Part shown: positions 1 to 8,820 of the stretch, one piece after another
Layout: every line of letters starts with the position of its first letter
Position numbering within the stretch: position 1 is the stretch's first letter
Assembly (NCBI GenBank): GCA_963838735.1
Contig: CAWISG010000005.1
Coordinates: 1 to 61,950 of the forward strand
Source of the DNA: Parerythrobacter_A sp963838735
GTDB taxonomy: Bacteria; Pseudomonadota; Alphaproteobacteria; Sphingomonadales; Sphingomonadaceae
Length of the DNA stretch: 61,950 nt
Reading direction: 5' to 3'
Position numbers and translations under genes: made by a program
Notes under the pieces: model-generated
What the model was told of the DNA's origin: nothing
What the model saw: only the letters and a program-made list of their open reading frames with translations
Databases searched by the model: none

Positions 1-32
1 AAGGTTGTGCTCTACCCCTGAGCTACGCCCGC
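1..32 (-). tRNA. tRNA-Gly (partial, 5' portion)
   Basis: Read on the minus strand, the first 32 bases give the acceptor 5' strand GCGGGCG, the D-arm GCTCAGGGGTAGAGC and the start of the anticodon stem. This matches the 5' part of bacterial tRNA-Gly. The anticodon, T-arm and 3' end lie beyond the window edge, so the GCC anticodon is an inference from the family and is not seen. The 200 bases between it and the next gene show no other feature. Confidence 0.75.
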
Positions 33-234
33 TCACTGGCGCTGATGCGGCAAACGTCGCGCCGCATTGGGAAGGCGCGCAACTAGCAATGCGCCCCCCA
101 CCCGGCAAGCGGAAAGTGCGCGGCGCGTCACCTTACGCCTTTTCGCTTCACATCGCGCGCGGAACGCCCACATGGGGTACTCGTATTTGCAGTGAGACAC
201 CGCAGCCGATCCGGCGCATTCAGGGGATACAGAC

Positions 235-1161
235 GTGGCAAGCATGGGACTGAATATCGACGAACAAAAGGCCGTCGAACGGTTCAAGACCGAGGTGGTC
301 GATCCGAGCATGACCAGCCTGGTCATCCTGGATTTCTGGGCCGAATGGTGCGGGCCGTGCAAGGCGCTGACGCCGGTGCTGGAAAAAGTCGCCGCCGAAT
401 ACGCAGACAAGGGCGTGGTGCTGAAGAAGGTCAATGTCGATGAGGAAAAATTCATCGCCGCGCAGTTTCAGGTGCGCTCCATCCCCACCGTCTATGCCAT
501 GTTTCAGGGCCAGCCGGTCGCCGACCTGACAAGTGCGCGCGGTGAGAGCGAGCTGAAGAAGGCGCTTGATGAAATTCTCGCCAAGTTGCCGACAAAGCCT
601 GGCGGTGCCGATGCGGCGCAGGCGGAACAGGAAGTTGCGCAATATCTGGCGATGGGCGAGCAAGTGCTGGCCGGTGGCGATGCCGAACGCGCCGCCGGTA
701 TCTTTGCGCAGGTTGTGGACATGGTGCCAGACAATGCTGCTGCCCATGCCGGGCTGGTTCGCGCGCTGACTGCTGGTGGCAAGATCGAAGAAGCGCGCGG
801 CATTCTGGAGGTTGCCGAACAGAACGATGCGCTGGGGAAAGACCCCGCTTTGGCGCAGGCCCGCAGCGCGCTGGACCTCGCCGCGACGCAGGTGGATGAC
901 GGCGAACTTGGCATTTTGCGTTCCGCCGCCGAAGCGCCCGAAGCCGCCATGGACGCGAAACTGGCTTACGCCGAAGCTGCTTTCGCCGCCGGAGAGCGCG
1001 ATGCCGCGGCGGAACAGCTGCTGGCGATGGTCCAGGAAGACCGCGAATGGAACGAGGGTGCGGCGCGGTCCAAGCTGGTCCAGATGTTCGAGGCGGTCGG
1101 ACTGGAGGACCCGTGGTCCGCCGCGACCCGTCGTCGCCTGTCGAAGATCCTGTTCGGATGA
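235..1161 (+). CDS. cnoX: Thioredoxin/TPR chaperedoxin, CnoX (YbbN) family
   Basis: This 308-residue protein has an N-terminal thioredoxin fold (about residues 10-115) with the active site WCGPC (Cys39 and Cys42) and the cis-proline loop SIPT near residue 84. A TPR-like helical region follows (about 125-300). This is the architecture of CnoX/YbbN, a cytosolic holdase that protects unfolding proteins from oxidation and hands them to GroEL or DnaK. E. coli CnoX has a degenerate SxxC site. The intact CGPC here implies thioredoxin-type redox activity as well, as in Caulobacter. The GTG start has AGGGGA about seven bases upstream; an in-frame ATG nine bases later is an alternative. The stop overlaps the next start, so the two genes are probably coupled. 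Confidence 0.88.
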   Translation: MASMGLNIDEQKAVERFKTEVVDPSMTSLVILDFWAEWCGPCKALTPVLEKVAAEYADKGVVLKKVNVDEEKFIAAQFQVRSIPTVYAMFQGQPVADLTSARGESELKKALDEILAKLPTKPGGADAAQAEQEVAQYLAMGEQVLAGGDAERAAGIFAQVVDMVPDNAAAHAGLVRALTAGGKIEEARGILEVAEQNDALGKDPALAQARSALDLAATQVDDGELGILRSAAEAPEAAMDAKLAYAEAAFAAGERDAAAEQLLAMVQEDREWNEGAARSKLVQMFEAVGLEDPWSAATRRRLSKILFG

Positions 1162-1769
1162 GCCAGCGGTTGACGATCTTTCCGCTTGCCGGTGCAATCC
1201 TGTTGCCGGGCTTGCAGATGCCGCTGCATATCTTCGAGCCGCGCTATCGCGCCATGATCAGCGATGCGCTGGCCCGCGACATGCGGATCGGCATGATCCA
1301 GCCGCAGGCTCAGAAAGAAGGCGCACCGCTGTTCGGCATGGGCTGCATCGGGCGCATCGGCGAGTTCGAGGCGCTGGACGACGGGCGATACAATGTGGTG
1401 CTGGAAGGCGTGGCGCGGTTCCGACTGGTGAAGGAGCTCGATGTCACTACCGCCTTTCGCCAGGTCCAGGCCCAGCCGGTCGAAGAAGAAGCGGATCAGG
1501 TGCTGTCCAGCGTCGAGCGTGCCGGGTTCGAGCGGGAATCAAAACGCTTCGCCAGCGCGCAGGGCTATCGCGTCGACTGGGATGCGGTAGAGCGCCTGGA
1601 CGATGCGACGCTGATAAACGGCGTGTCGCAGATCGCGCCCTTCGATCCGGCAGCGAAGCAGGCATTGCTAGAAGCTGCAAATGTGCGCGAACGATGCGAA
1701 TTGCTGGTGCAGCTGATGCAGTTCTTCACGCATCGCGACGACGGCGACGAGATCATCACGCTGCAATAG
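1158..1769 (+). CDS. LON peptidase substrate-binding domain protein
   Basis: This 203-residue protein consists only of the LON N-terminal (PUA-like) domain, with the family motif PLHIFEPRY near residues 22-30 and the downstream GRI and R..LV blocks. It lacks the AAA and Ser-Lys protease domains of Lon, so it is not a protease. Family members are presumed to bind peptides or substrates, but their role is not established. The ATG overlaps the cnoX stop by four bases (ATGA), which indicates translational coupling. Pairing with the CnoX chaperone suggests a proteostasis role, as inference. Confidence 0.85.
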   Translation: MSQRLTIFPLAGAILLPGLQMPLHIFEPRYRAMISDALARDMRIGMIQPQAQKEGAPLFGMGCIGRIGEFEALDDGRYNVVLEGVARFRLVKELDVTTAFRQVQAQPVEEEADQVLSSVERAGFERESKRFASAQGYRVDWDAVERLDDATLINGVSQIAPFDPAAKQALLEAANVRERCELLVQLMQFFTHRDDGDEIITLQ

Positions 1770-1771
1770 TT

Positions 1772-2408
1772 TCAGACGCCGAAGCTGCCGCGCAGGCCGT
1801 CGATCACATATTGCGCGGCCAGCGCCGCCAACAGCACGCCCAAGCAGTCGCGTAATCACTGCTTCCACCCGATCGCCCAGCAGGCGGATCAGCGGCCCCG
1901 CCGCGACCAGCGCCACCGCAGTCAGCAGCAGCACCGCGCCCAGTGCACCCAGCACCACCAGCGTTTCCGGCGTGCCCCGCGCTTCGTTCGTCAGCAGCAT
2001 GACCGCCGCAATCGCGCCTGGCCCGGCCAGCATCGGCATCGCCATCGGGAAAACCGACACGTCCTCGACTTCCGGCCGTTCCTCGCGTTCCGCCACCAGC
2101 TTTTCCGCACGCTGCTCTCGCCGCTGCGTGCGTTTTTCGAAGACCATTTCGAACGCGATCCAGAACAGCATGAGCCCGCCCGCGATGCGGAAACTATCGA
2201 GCTGGATATTGAGCGCGCCTAGCAATTGCTCGCCGAACAGCGCGAAGCCGACCAGAATGAACGCGGCGATGATGCAGGCGCGCAGGGCCATGCTGCGCGA
2301 CTGGGCGCGGCTGGCTTCCTTGGTCAGGCCGGCATAGATAGGCGCGCAACCGGGGGGATCGATCACCACGAACAGCGTAATAAAGGCGGAGATGAAAAGA
2401 TCCAGCAT
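1772..2408 (-). CDS. MarC family integral membrane protein, frameshifted near the C terminus
   Basis: The first about 190 codons encode a hydrophobic MarC/UPF0056 protein with the N-terminal block FVVIDPPG and the AMPMLAGPGAIAAVM motif. About six membrane segments are expected. The reading frame breaks at a GGG run (plus-strand ccc at 1839-1841). One base fewer there restores the expected ending VLLAALAAQYVIDGL and a stop at 1772. As written, the frame instead runs on to 1668 inside the opposite LON-domain gene and yields an arginine-rich tail unlike MarC. Corrected length is about 211 residues, normal for the family. MarC proteins have no proven substrate. This is the last gene of the argB-yggT-folD-lipoprotein run, six bases after the lipoprotein stop. 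Either a base-call error or a recent mutation would fit. Confidence 0.8.
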
Positions 2409-2414
2409 GGCGGC

Positions 2415-3109
2415 TCAGCAGCGCCCCGCGCCGGGAATGACGAGGTCGACTGCCCGCTCCCACGCGCCGTCCGCCAGATACCAGGCGGACAGCACCTGCG
2501 CGCCGGGTATCTCGTCGCACGAGAAATGCAGCGTATTGTCGCCAGACCGCATGGCGCCCTTGCGCATCGGTCCGGCCTGCATGGCGGGCAAAAGCGCAGG
2601 GATGCTGGCTGCATCGCAGTCGGTGACGATGCCCTCGATATTCGCTACGCCCGTGACCAGGATCGCGCCGTCTTCAGGGGCATCGTCGGACTCATCTTCG
2701 TCTGGCGGCAGCGCCACGCCGCCATGCGCGATCTGGCGATAGCTGTCGTCGCGCTGGCGTTGCCAAACGGTGACATAGGTGCCGGGCGTATCGTCCGTAA
2801 TTCGGTAGCGTCCGGCGCTGACTGCCAGTGTCGCGTCGCAGCTCATCCAGACGGTGCGCGCGTCGTAATCGGTGCCGCCGGCACCGGCGGGCGCCGAAGC
2901 TGTGTCTACGCCAAGACCGCGCAGTGCCGATGCGCGTCCGCCCTCCCGAACGGCGCGGGCAAAGGCGAATTCGCGGGCGATAATCTTGCCCGGCTGCGCC
3001 ACGCCGGGGGCTTTCGCCAGCGCACGGTCGATGACCTTTATCGGAATGCGCGGCTGTCCACCGCTCGCACAGCCCGCCAGCAGCAAGCCGATGAGGACCA
3101 TCACGCGGT

Positions 3110-3113
<4 letters not shown>
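2415..3113 (-). CDS. Predicted lipoprotein of unknown function
   Basis: This 232-residue protein starts with a short lipoprotein signal peptide ending in the lipobox LAGC (Cys15), so it should be lipid-anchored in the envelope. The mature part has no motif I recognise. It contains three further cysteines and an acidic stretch (PPDEDESDD) around residues 150-160. Its start overlaps the folD stop by four bases, so it is coupled to folD, while marC follows six bases downstream. The position between folD and marC looks like operon packing and gives no functional hint. Confidence 0.7.
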
Positions 3114-4003
<890 letters not shown>

Positions 4004-4005
4004 CG

Positions 4006-4278
4006 CTATACGCTGCCGAGAACGATGAGCAGGGCGTTGATAAGCAAGATCAGTACCATTGGCGAAAAGTCGATAGAGCCTGTTTCCGGCATCACCCGCC
4101 GGATCGGGCGGAGCATTGGATTGAGCAGCGCGCCGATGCTGCGTTCCACCTGCACCAGGAACTGGTTGTCACGGCCCACCACATTGAACGCGAACAGCAA
4201 TCCGATCACGAACCATACGAGGATGATCATGCTCAGCGTCTGGGCGAGCATATAGATGATTTGAATGATGGCGTTCAT
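4006..4278 (-). CDS. YggT family membrane protein
   Basis: This 90-residue protein has two hydrophobic segments (about residues 3-28 and 65-88). They flank a loop holding the conserved NPMLRPIRRVMPETGSIDFSP pattern in shortened form (NPMLRPIRR followed by DFSPMV), which is diagnostic of the YggT family. These small inner-membrane proteins are linked to cell-shape, division or osmotic phenotypes, but the mechanism is unknown. It sits between argB and folD, two bases before the folD start. The 89-base gap to argB upstream shows no clear terminator. Confidence 0.85.
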   Translation of the reverse strand: MNAIIQIIYMLAQTLSMIILVWFVIGLLFAFNVVGRDNQFLVQVERSIGALLNPMLRPIRRVMPETGSIDFSPMVLILLINALLIVLGSV

Positions 4279-4367
4279 GGTGTCCTCGAAGCGTCGGCAG
4301 CACGATAGGTATTACGACAGATGGGGGCCGCGTATCAACTCGGCAACGGCCCGGATGCGACGCCGGG

Positions 4368-5276
4368 TCATTCCGCCCGGATCAAGGTACCGGCACCGCG
4401 ACTGGTGAAGAACTCCAGCAGCATCGCGTGCGGCACGCGTCCGTCCAGCACCACCGCCGCCTCGCACCCGCCCTCGACCGCATCGACGCAGGTTTCAAGC
4501 TTGGGGATCATGCCGCCATGAATGGTGCCATCCTCGCGCAACTTGGCAATCTGCGGCGGAGTTAGGTCGGTCAGCAAGGTGCCGTCGCCGTCCAGCACGC
4601 CTTTCACATCGGTCAGCAGGAACAGCCGCGCCGCCCCCAGCGCCGCCGCGATCGCGCCTGCCATCGTGTCGGCGTTGATGTTGTAGGTATCGCCGTCCGC
4701 GCTGGCCCCGATGGGCGCAACCACCGGTATCATTCCGGCGCCGACAGCGGTGTCGATTATGCCGGTGTCGACTGCGGCGGGTTCGCCGACGAAGCCGAGG
4801 TCCACCACCTGCTCCACCAAGCTGTCCGGGTCGCGGCGGGTGCGCGTTACCTTGCGCGCGGTGACGAGGCCGCCATCCTTGCCCGATATGCCCAGCGCCT
4901 TGCCGCCCGCCTTGGCGATCCATCCGACTAACTGCTTGTTGATGCCGCCCGACAGGACCATTTCCGCGATTTCCGCCGTAGCCTGATCCGTGACGCGCAA
5001 TCCGTCGACGAAGGTGCTTTCCACGCCCAGCTTGCCCAGCATTGCGCCGATCTGCGGTCCACCGCCGTGCACCACCACCGGATTGATGCCGACCGCCTTC
5101 AGCAGCACGATATCCTCGGCAAAGTCGCGCGCGGCGGCGGGGTCGCCCATGGCGTGACCACCATATTTCACCACGAAGGTGCGCCCGGCATAACGCTGGA
5201 AATAGGGCAGCGCCTCGATCAGCACTGCGGCCTTGGCGTGGAAGGATCCGGTGGAGGAGGTGGCTACAGCGGTCAT
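4368..5276 (-). CDS. argB: Acetylglutamate kinase
   Basis: ArgB phosphorylates N-acetyl-L-glutamate in arginine biosynthesis, in the cytosol. The 302-residue protein has the phosphate-binding lysine motif VVKYGGHAM near residue 38, the glycine-rich VVHGGGPQIG loop, the N-acetylglutamate site GLRVTD, and the C-terminal GGMIPKLE and AVVLDGRVPHA blocks. Length and order are normal. An N-terminal extension of about 25 residues before the kinase fold is typical of arginine-sensitive hexameric forms, so feedback inhibition is plausible but inferred. It is the first gene of the minus-strand run and diverges from the membrane protein at 5381. Confidence 0.96.
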   Translation of the reverse strand: MTAVATSSTGSFHAKAAVLIEALPYFQRYAGRTFVVKYGGHAMGDPAAARDFAEDIVLLKAVGINPVVVHGGGPQIGAMLGKLGVESTFVDGLRVTDQATAEIAEMVLSGGINKQLVGWIAKAGGKALGISGKDGGLVTARKVTRTRRDPDSLVEQVVDLGFVGEPAAVDTGIIDTAVGAGMIPVVAPIGASADGDTYNINADTMAGAIAAALGAARLFLLTDVKGVLDGDGTLLTDLTPPQIAKLREDGTIHGGMIPKLETCVDAVEGGCEAAVVLDGRVPHAMLLEFFTSRGAGTLIRAE

Positions 5277-5380
5277 GGCCCCGCGCGTCTAGCGGGCAGG
5301 CGGCGCGTAGGAAAGCGGAAGCGTCGCCTGCCCCGCGCCAGCACCTTGCACCCGTTCCTATCGCGGCTAGAGTGCGCGCC

Positions 5381-5833
5381 ATGCCACCGAACGACCCGAA
5401 CCCCGCCCCGCGCACCACGCCCGGTGCAACGCCCGCCTTCCGCCAAGGCGATCCGGTCCAGCCGGCCCCGCCGCCCCCTCCACCCGGCGGCAATGGGTTC
5501 GACACCAATCGCCCGACCATAATCAGCCTGTGCTATCTCGCCAGCTTCGTCACCGGCATTTCCGGCCTTGTCGGACTGATCCTCGCCTATATCTGGCAGG
5601 GCGAGACCGGAACCGGCGAGAGCGCGTGGGAACGCTCGCACGTCACCTACCTCATCCGCACCTTCTGGATCGGGCTGCTCTATTGCGTTATCAGCCTGGT
5701 GCTGACCGTGATTGTCATCGGCGTGTTCGGCTTCATCGCCACCGCCATCTGGACCGCCGTGCGTAGCGTCCTGTCGCTGGTGCGGGCGCAAAAGCGCGAA
5801 CCGATGCCCGATCCGGGGACATGGTGGGTGTAG
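5381..5833 (+). CDS. DUF4870-like small membrane protein
   Basis: This 150-residue protein has a disordered proline-rich N terminus (about residues 1-40, with runs of prolines), then three predicted membrane segments (about 48-70, 88-110 and 112-130) and a short basic tail. The pattern ISLCYLASFVTGISGLVGLILAYIW and the W..SHVTY motif resemble DUF4870/Tic20-like membrane proteins of unknown function. The ATG at 5381 is preferred over an in-frame GTG nine bases earlier. The gene converges with the one at 5899-6360. Confidence 0.7.
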   Translation: MPPNDPNPAPRTTPGATPAFRQGDPVQPAPPPPPPGGNGFDTNRPTIISLCYLASFVTGISGLVGLILAYIWQGETGTGESAWERSHVTYLIRTFWIGLLYCVISLVLTVIVIGVFGFIATAIWTAVRSVLSLVRAQKREPMPDPGTWWV

Positions 5834-5839
5834 ACACCG

Positions 5840-5885
5840 CGAACGGCCGGTCACGTCCCGTTGTGAACCGCTCGTTTGCCGTTCG
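5840..5885. terminator. Inverted repeat between convergent genes, possible bidirectional terminator
   Basis: CGAACGGC at 5840-5847 is the exact complement of GCCGTTCG at 5878-5885, and an imperfect inner stem can extend the hairpin. It lies between two convergent stop codons. There is no clear T-run, so a terminator role is tentative. Confidence 0.35.
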
Positions 5886-5898
5886 AACACTGTGACTT

Positions 5899-6360
5899 TC
5901 ATTGTTCGGCGTCCACCAGACGGCACGCCCGGTCGAGCCGCGCGAGATGCTGGAGAAGCGCGGAGTTGTCCGGTTTGTGCGCGATTGCGGTAAAGCGGCC
6001 CTGATACATCTTCACCTGCAACCGGCCTGTTCGATGACGATAATCCGGCAGCAACCCTGTGGACTTCGTACTGGCCAAGTCCACAGCTTCGTGCGGCTTT
6101 CCCAGCGCCGCGTCCCATGCCGCCGCAAAGCCCGCCGCGCCCGGCCGCTTGCGCAGGCGATAGACGCTTTCGCGCCCCATCGATACCGCCCGTGCCGCCG
6201 CCAGCACGCTGCGCGTCTGGGCCAACATCCCGATGAACTGCGCCTGCCGCTCGGGTGTCCACCCGTCCTGTCGCACGCCGACGGGCACGGGATGAAAGGC
6301 GGGAATGCGGCGCGGCGGCGGCGGCGCGGCACGGGGCGAGGGGGGCGGATAGTGCTTCAT
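5899..6360 (-). CDS. Small helix-turn-helix-like protein of unknown function
   Basis: This 153-residue protein has a proline-rich N terminus and then the block GWTPERQAQFIGMLAQ, followed by VLAAARAVSMGRESVYRLR (about residues 30-70). This reads like a helix-turn-helix: a helix, a turn at SMGRES, and a recognition helix with R-Y-R-L-R. Such short proteins are common in sphingomonads as suspected DNA-binding proteins, but no target is known. The ATG at 6358-6360 is chosen because it begins the normal protein; a longer upstream extension looks like shadow translation. The C-terminal 80 residues show no recognised domain. Confidence 0.6.
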   Translation of the reverse strand: MKHYPPPSPRAAPPPPRRIPAFHPVPVGVRQDGWTPERQAQFIGMLAQTRSVLAAARAVSMGRESVYRLRKRPGAAGFAAAWDAALGKPHEAVDLASTKSTGLLPDYRHRTGRLQVKMYQGRFTAIAHKPDNSALLQHLARLDRACRLVDAEQ

Positions 6361-6489
6361 CGCACAGGGTGAAGCAGATCGGCGGCATGTAGGAAAGTTT
6401 GCGGGCGTCGGCGGCGCACACTTCGCCTGTCTTTGCATAGTCTTTACTATATGTTAGACAGCAATAATCGCATCCGCAGGAGCGCTACC

Positions 6490-6645
6490 ATGACCGAACC
6501 GAAGACACCGCCGTCCGATACTGCAGGCAAGGACACGCCGCCGGTGCCGCGAAGCGATTCCGATCGCCGGGGGCCGGACCGGCGTAAGGCCCGGCAGGCT
6601 TTTGAAGGTCCGGATCGTCGCAAAGGCGACCGTCGCGACACATAA
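6490..6645 (+). CDS. Very small charged protein with DRR repeats
   Basis: AGGAG at 6478-6482 sits seven bases upstream of the ATG, which defines a 51-residue protein. It is low complexity. After a Pro/Thr/Asp-rich start it carries three related units, SDRRGPDRRK, GPDRRK and GDRRDT, all rich in Asp-Arg-Arg. It is probably disordered and the function is unknown. A good hairpin with a T-run follows 22 bases after the stop, so it appears to be a complete single-gene transcript. Confidence 0.55.
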   Translation: MTEPKTPPSDTAGKDTPPVPRSDSDRRGPDRRKARQAFEGPDRRKGDRRDT

Positions 6646-6666
6646 GACGCGCGATGTTCCGGCGAT

Positions 6667-6692
6667 GTGCGTGCGTTCGCACGTGCCCTTTT
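6667..6692 (+). terminator. Rho-independent terminator
   Basis: A nine-base-pair stem (6667-6675 with 6678-6686, two wobble pairs) encloses a TTCG-like tight turn and is followed by CCTTTT ending at 6692. It ends the small gene at 6490-6645. Confidence 0.55.
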
Positions 6693-6746
6693 GCCAGTTG
6701 CGCTCTATGGCTGCATGGTGGTGGCAGGCAGTAAGCGGGAACGACG

Positions 6747-7442
6747 ATGACCGATACGAACAGTTTTGGCGCGCGCAGGAAAGCGGCACCGTGCGGAGCG
6801 GCGTTGGGGTGTGGCGCGGTGCTGGCATTGGCCCTGTCCGCCTGCGCACCCAAGGTCGCCACGCAGCCGGCAGCCGAAACCACCGAGCGCGACGCGTTCT
6901 GGGCTGCGCTGCAATCGCATTGCGGCAAGGCCTATGCGGGCGGGCTGGTCAGCGAGGATGCGAGCGACGCCGACATGCAGGGCGCGGCGATGGTGATGCA
7001 TGTGCGCGACTGCTCCGCCACCCGCGTCGCCATCCCCTTCCGGATCGCCGACGCAGAGGCGCCCGCGGGCTGGAACCGCTCGCGCACCTGGGTGCTGACA
7101 CGCGGGACGGATGGCGCGATCACCCTGAAACACGAACACCGCCACGAAGACGGCGCGCTGGACGCGGTGACAAACTACGGCGGCACCACGGCGGAGGCAG
7201 GCACGGCGACAGTGCAGCAATTCCCCGTGGATGCCGAAAGCATCGCCACCTTTACGCGCGAAGGGCTGGAAGCCTCGCTGACCAATGTGTGGCAGGTGGA
7301 GGTCACGGACGCTGCGGCGGAAGATCCATATTTCGCCTACCAGCTAACGCGCGAAAACGACGAGACGCGCCTGTTCCGCGTGCGGTTCGATGCAAACGAA
7401 GCGGTAGAGGTGCCGGGCGCGGCCTGGGGGAGTGAGCAATAG
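6747..7442 (+). CDS. Predicted lipoprotein of unknown function
   Basis: This 231-residue protein has an unusually long charged N-region, then a hydrophobic stretch and the lipobox LSAC (Cys33), which indicates lipid anchoring in the envelope. The mature domain shows no motif I recognise. It has paired cysteines (SHCGKAYAGG near residue 50 and RDCSA near 88) and the repeated words TLKHEHRHEDG and TNYGGTT, which suggest a compact beta-rich secreted domain. It is followed by a convergent terminator hairpin. Confidence 0.65.
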   Translation: MTDTNSFGARRKAAPCGAALGCGAVLALALSACAPKVATQPAAETTERDAFWAALQSHCGKAYAGGLVSEDASDADMQGAAMVMHVRDCSATRVAIPFRIADAEAPAGWNRSRTWVLTRGTDGAITLKHEHRHEDGALDAVTNYGGTTAEAGTATVQQFPVDAESIATFTREGLEASLTNVWQVEVTDAAAEDPYFAYQLTRENDETRLFRVRFDANEAVEVPGAAWGSEQ

Positions 7443-7461
7443 CCCAAGAGCACGCAAGGAA

Positions 7462-7493
7462 AGGGCTCCGGCACTTTTCAGCATCGGAGCCCT
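7462..7493. terminator. Convergent terminator hairpin
   Basis: AGGGCTCCG at 7462-7470 pairs perfectly with CGGAGCCCT at 7485-7493 around a 14-base loop. It lies between convergent stops at 7442 and 7532. TTT follows within a few bases on the plus strand and CTTTCC on the minus strand. Confidence 0.6.
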
Positions 7494-7531
7494 CGTTTGC
7501 GATAGCTCGCCCCATCAGCGGCGTGGGCGTA

Positions 7532-8108
7532 TCAGCGGGGGTTCGAACCGCCGCCCTGTACGTTGATTCGGTTGGCCATGATATAGGCTGCATTCTCGTT
7601 CGTCAGATCGTCGCGCACGGATTGCGGAAGATCGGATACATCGAGTTCGCGGACATTGCCGGCGAGCGAAACGACCGAACCGGGGTTCACGTCGATCAGA
7701 CCTTCGCGCGGTGTACCGGGCGTCTTCACTTCGTCGAAGCGCACCAGCGTCTCGTCCGCACCCGTTCCGATGGTGAACGCCATGTCGCCGATGACGCGAT
7801 TGACCGTCACGGTTTCCAGATCGACCGATCGACCCGATACGTCCGTCGAGGCCCGAAAGACCCGCAACGGTAGTGATTGCGCCGGTCGCGCCATCCGCTG
7901 TCACCACATCGGCATCGGCATCGGCATCCGAATCGTCACCGACGACGGGCGCGGGTTCCACGGCTTCGACGCCATCGTCCTGCAACACGTCGGGCGTGTC
8001 ATCGTCATTGTCGAAAATCGCCCAAAGCAGCGCAAGAACGCCCGCCAGCAGCAACAGCCACCATAGCCACGCCATCGATGATTTCTTTTCTACCGGAATT
8101 TCAGCCAT
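7532..8108 (-). CDS. Membrane-anchored exported protein of unknown function, frameshifted
   Basis: The N-terminal part has a membrane anchor (WLWWLLLLAGVLALLWAIF, about residues 14-32), then an acidic linker rich in Asp and Ala. The C-terminal part lies in another frame. It starts around STDVSGRSVDLETVTV and continues through DMAFTIGTGADETLV and GSVVSLAGNVREL to the stop at 7532. One base fewer in a GGG run (plus-strand ccc at 7852-7854) joins the halves smoothly into about 191 residues. The C-terminal half resembles a small periplasmic beta-barrel domain, as inference. It diverges from the gene at 8236. The break is either a homopolymer miscall or a real mutation. Confidence 0.65.
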
Positions 8109-8235
8109 TACATTTTCCCTGTGTTGTCAGCCCGTTGGGCGAAAGGCCCGTGTATAAGGATACAAGGATCACGGCGCGGCATTGTTCCGCAGTTGGCGAC
8201 AATGCGTTAGTCAGACTTGAAACGGAGAACGGAAT

Positions 8236-8820
8236 ATGAGGAAGCCGACCAGCGTTGCAACGCTCGACAAGCTGGGCCGAGTCCGGCTGTCCGAACACTT
8301 CTTCATACGCGATATGCTGCATTCGGAAATCGCGCAGTTTTACGGGTTGCTGAATGTACCGGACGACCCGGACCTCGCCATCGAAGTCGGTACGCGCCTG
8401 TGCGAGGACTTGCTCGAACCCATCCAGAAACGCTGGGGCCGCATCAGCATCCGTAGCGCCTATCGCAGCCGCGAGGTCAACGCGCTGGGCAACCGGATGC
8501 AGGCCGCAAGCAAAGCCGGCTACAATTGCGCATCGAACGAAGCCAATGCGGCAAGCCATATCTGGGACATGCTGGACGCTGACGGTTGCCGAGGCGCCAC
8601 CGCCTGCATCGTCATCCCCACCTTCTGGGACGCACGCCAAGCGGAAGGCGACTGGCAGATACTGGCCCGCTGGATCAGCGACGAGCTGGAGTTCGGCTCG
8701 CTGGAGTTCTTCCCGACGCTATGGGCAGTGAACGTCCAATGGGACGAATCGATGGCGGGGCGGGTGGATAGCTATGCGGTGCCAAGAGGGCGCTACTCGT
8801 CGTCTTCCGCATTGAAATAA
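8236..8820 (+). CDS. Peptidase M15-like domain protein
   Basis: This 194-residue protein contains the pattern ISIRSAYRSREVNALGN (about residues 72-88) and NAASHIWDMLDADG (about 104-117). These resemble the RSGYRS and S-x-H-x-x-G-x-x-x-D zinc-site blocks of M15 D-Ala-D-Ala carboxypeptidases, and LWAVNVQW resembles the third block. The usual second histidine after W appears as D (VQWDES), so metal binding and catalysis are uncertain. No signal peptide is seen, so a cytosolic or phage-like role is possible. GGAGA lies about eight bases before the ATG. Its 3' end overlaps the broken ATPase gene by 28 bases, in convergent orientation. Confidence 0.55.
   Translation: MRKPTSVATLDKLGRVRLSEHFFIRDMLHSEIAQFYGLLNVPDDPDLAIEVGTRLCEDLLEPIQKRWGRISIRSAYRSREVNALGNRMQAASKAGYNCASNEANAASHIWDMLDADGCRGATACIVIPTFWDARQAEGDWQILARWISDELEFGSLEFFPTLWAVNVQWDESMAGRVDSYAVPRGRYSSSSALK

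Noticed and set aside
7541..7560. tRNA T-arm-like word GTTCGAACC
   Set aside because: It lies in a coding region and has no surrounding cloverleaf.
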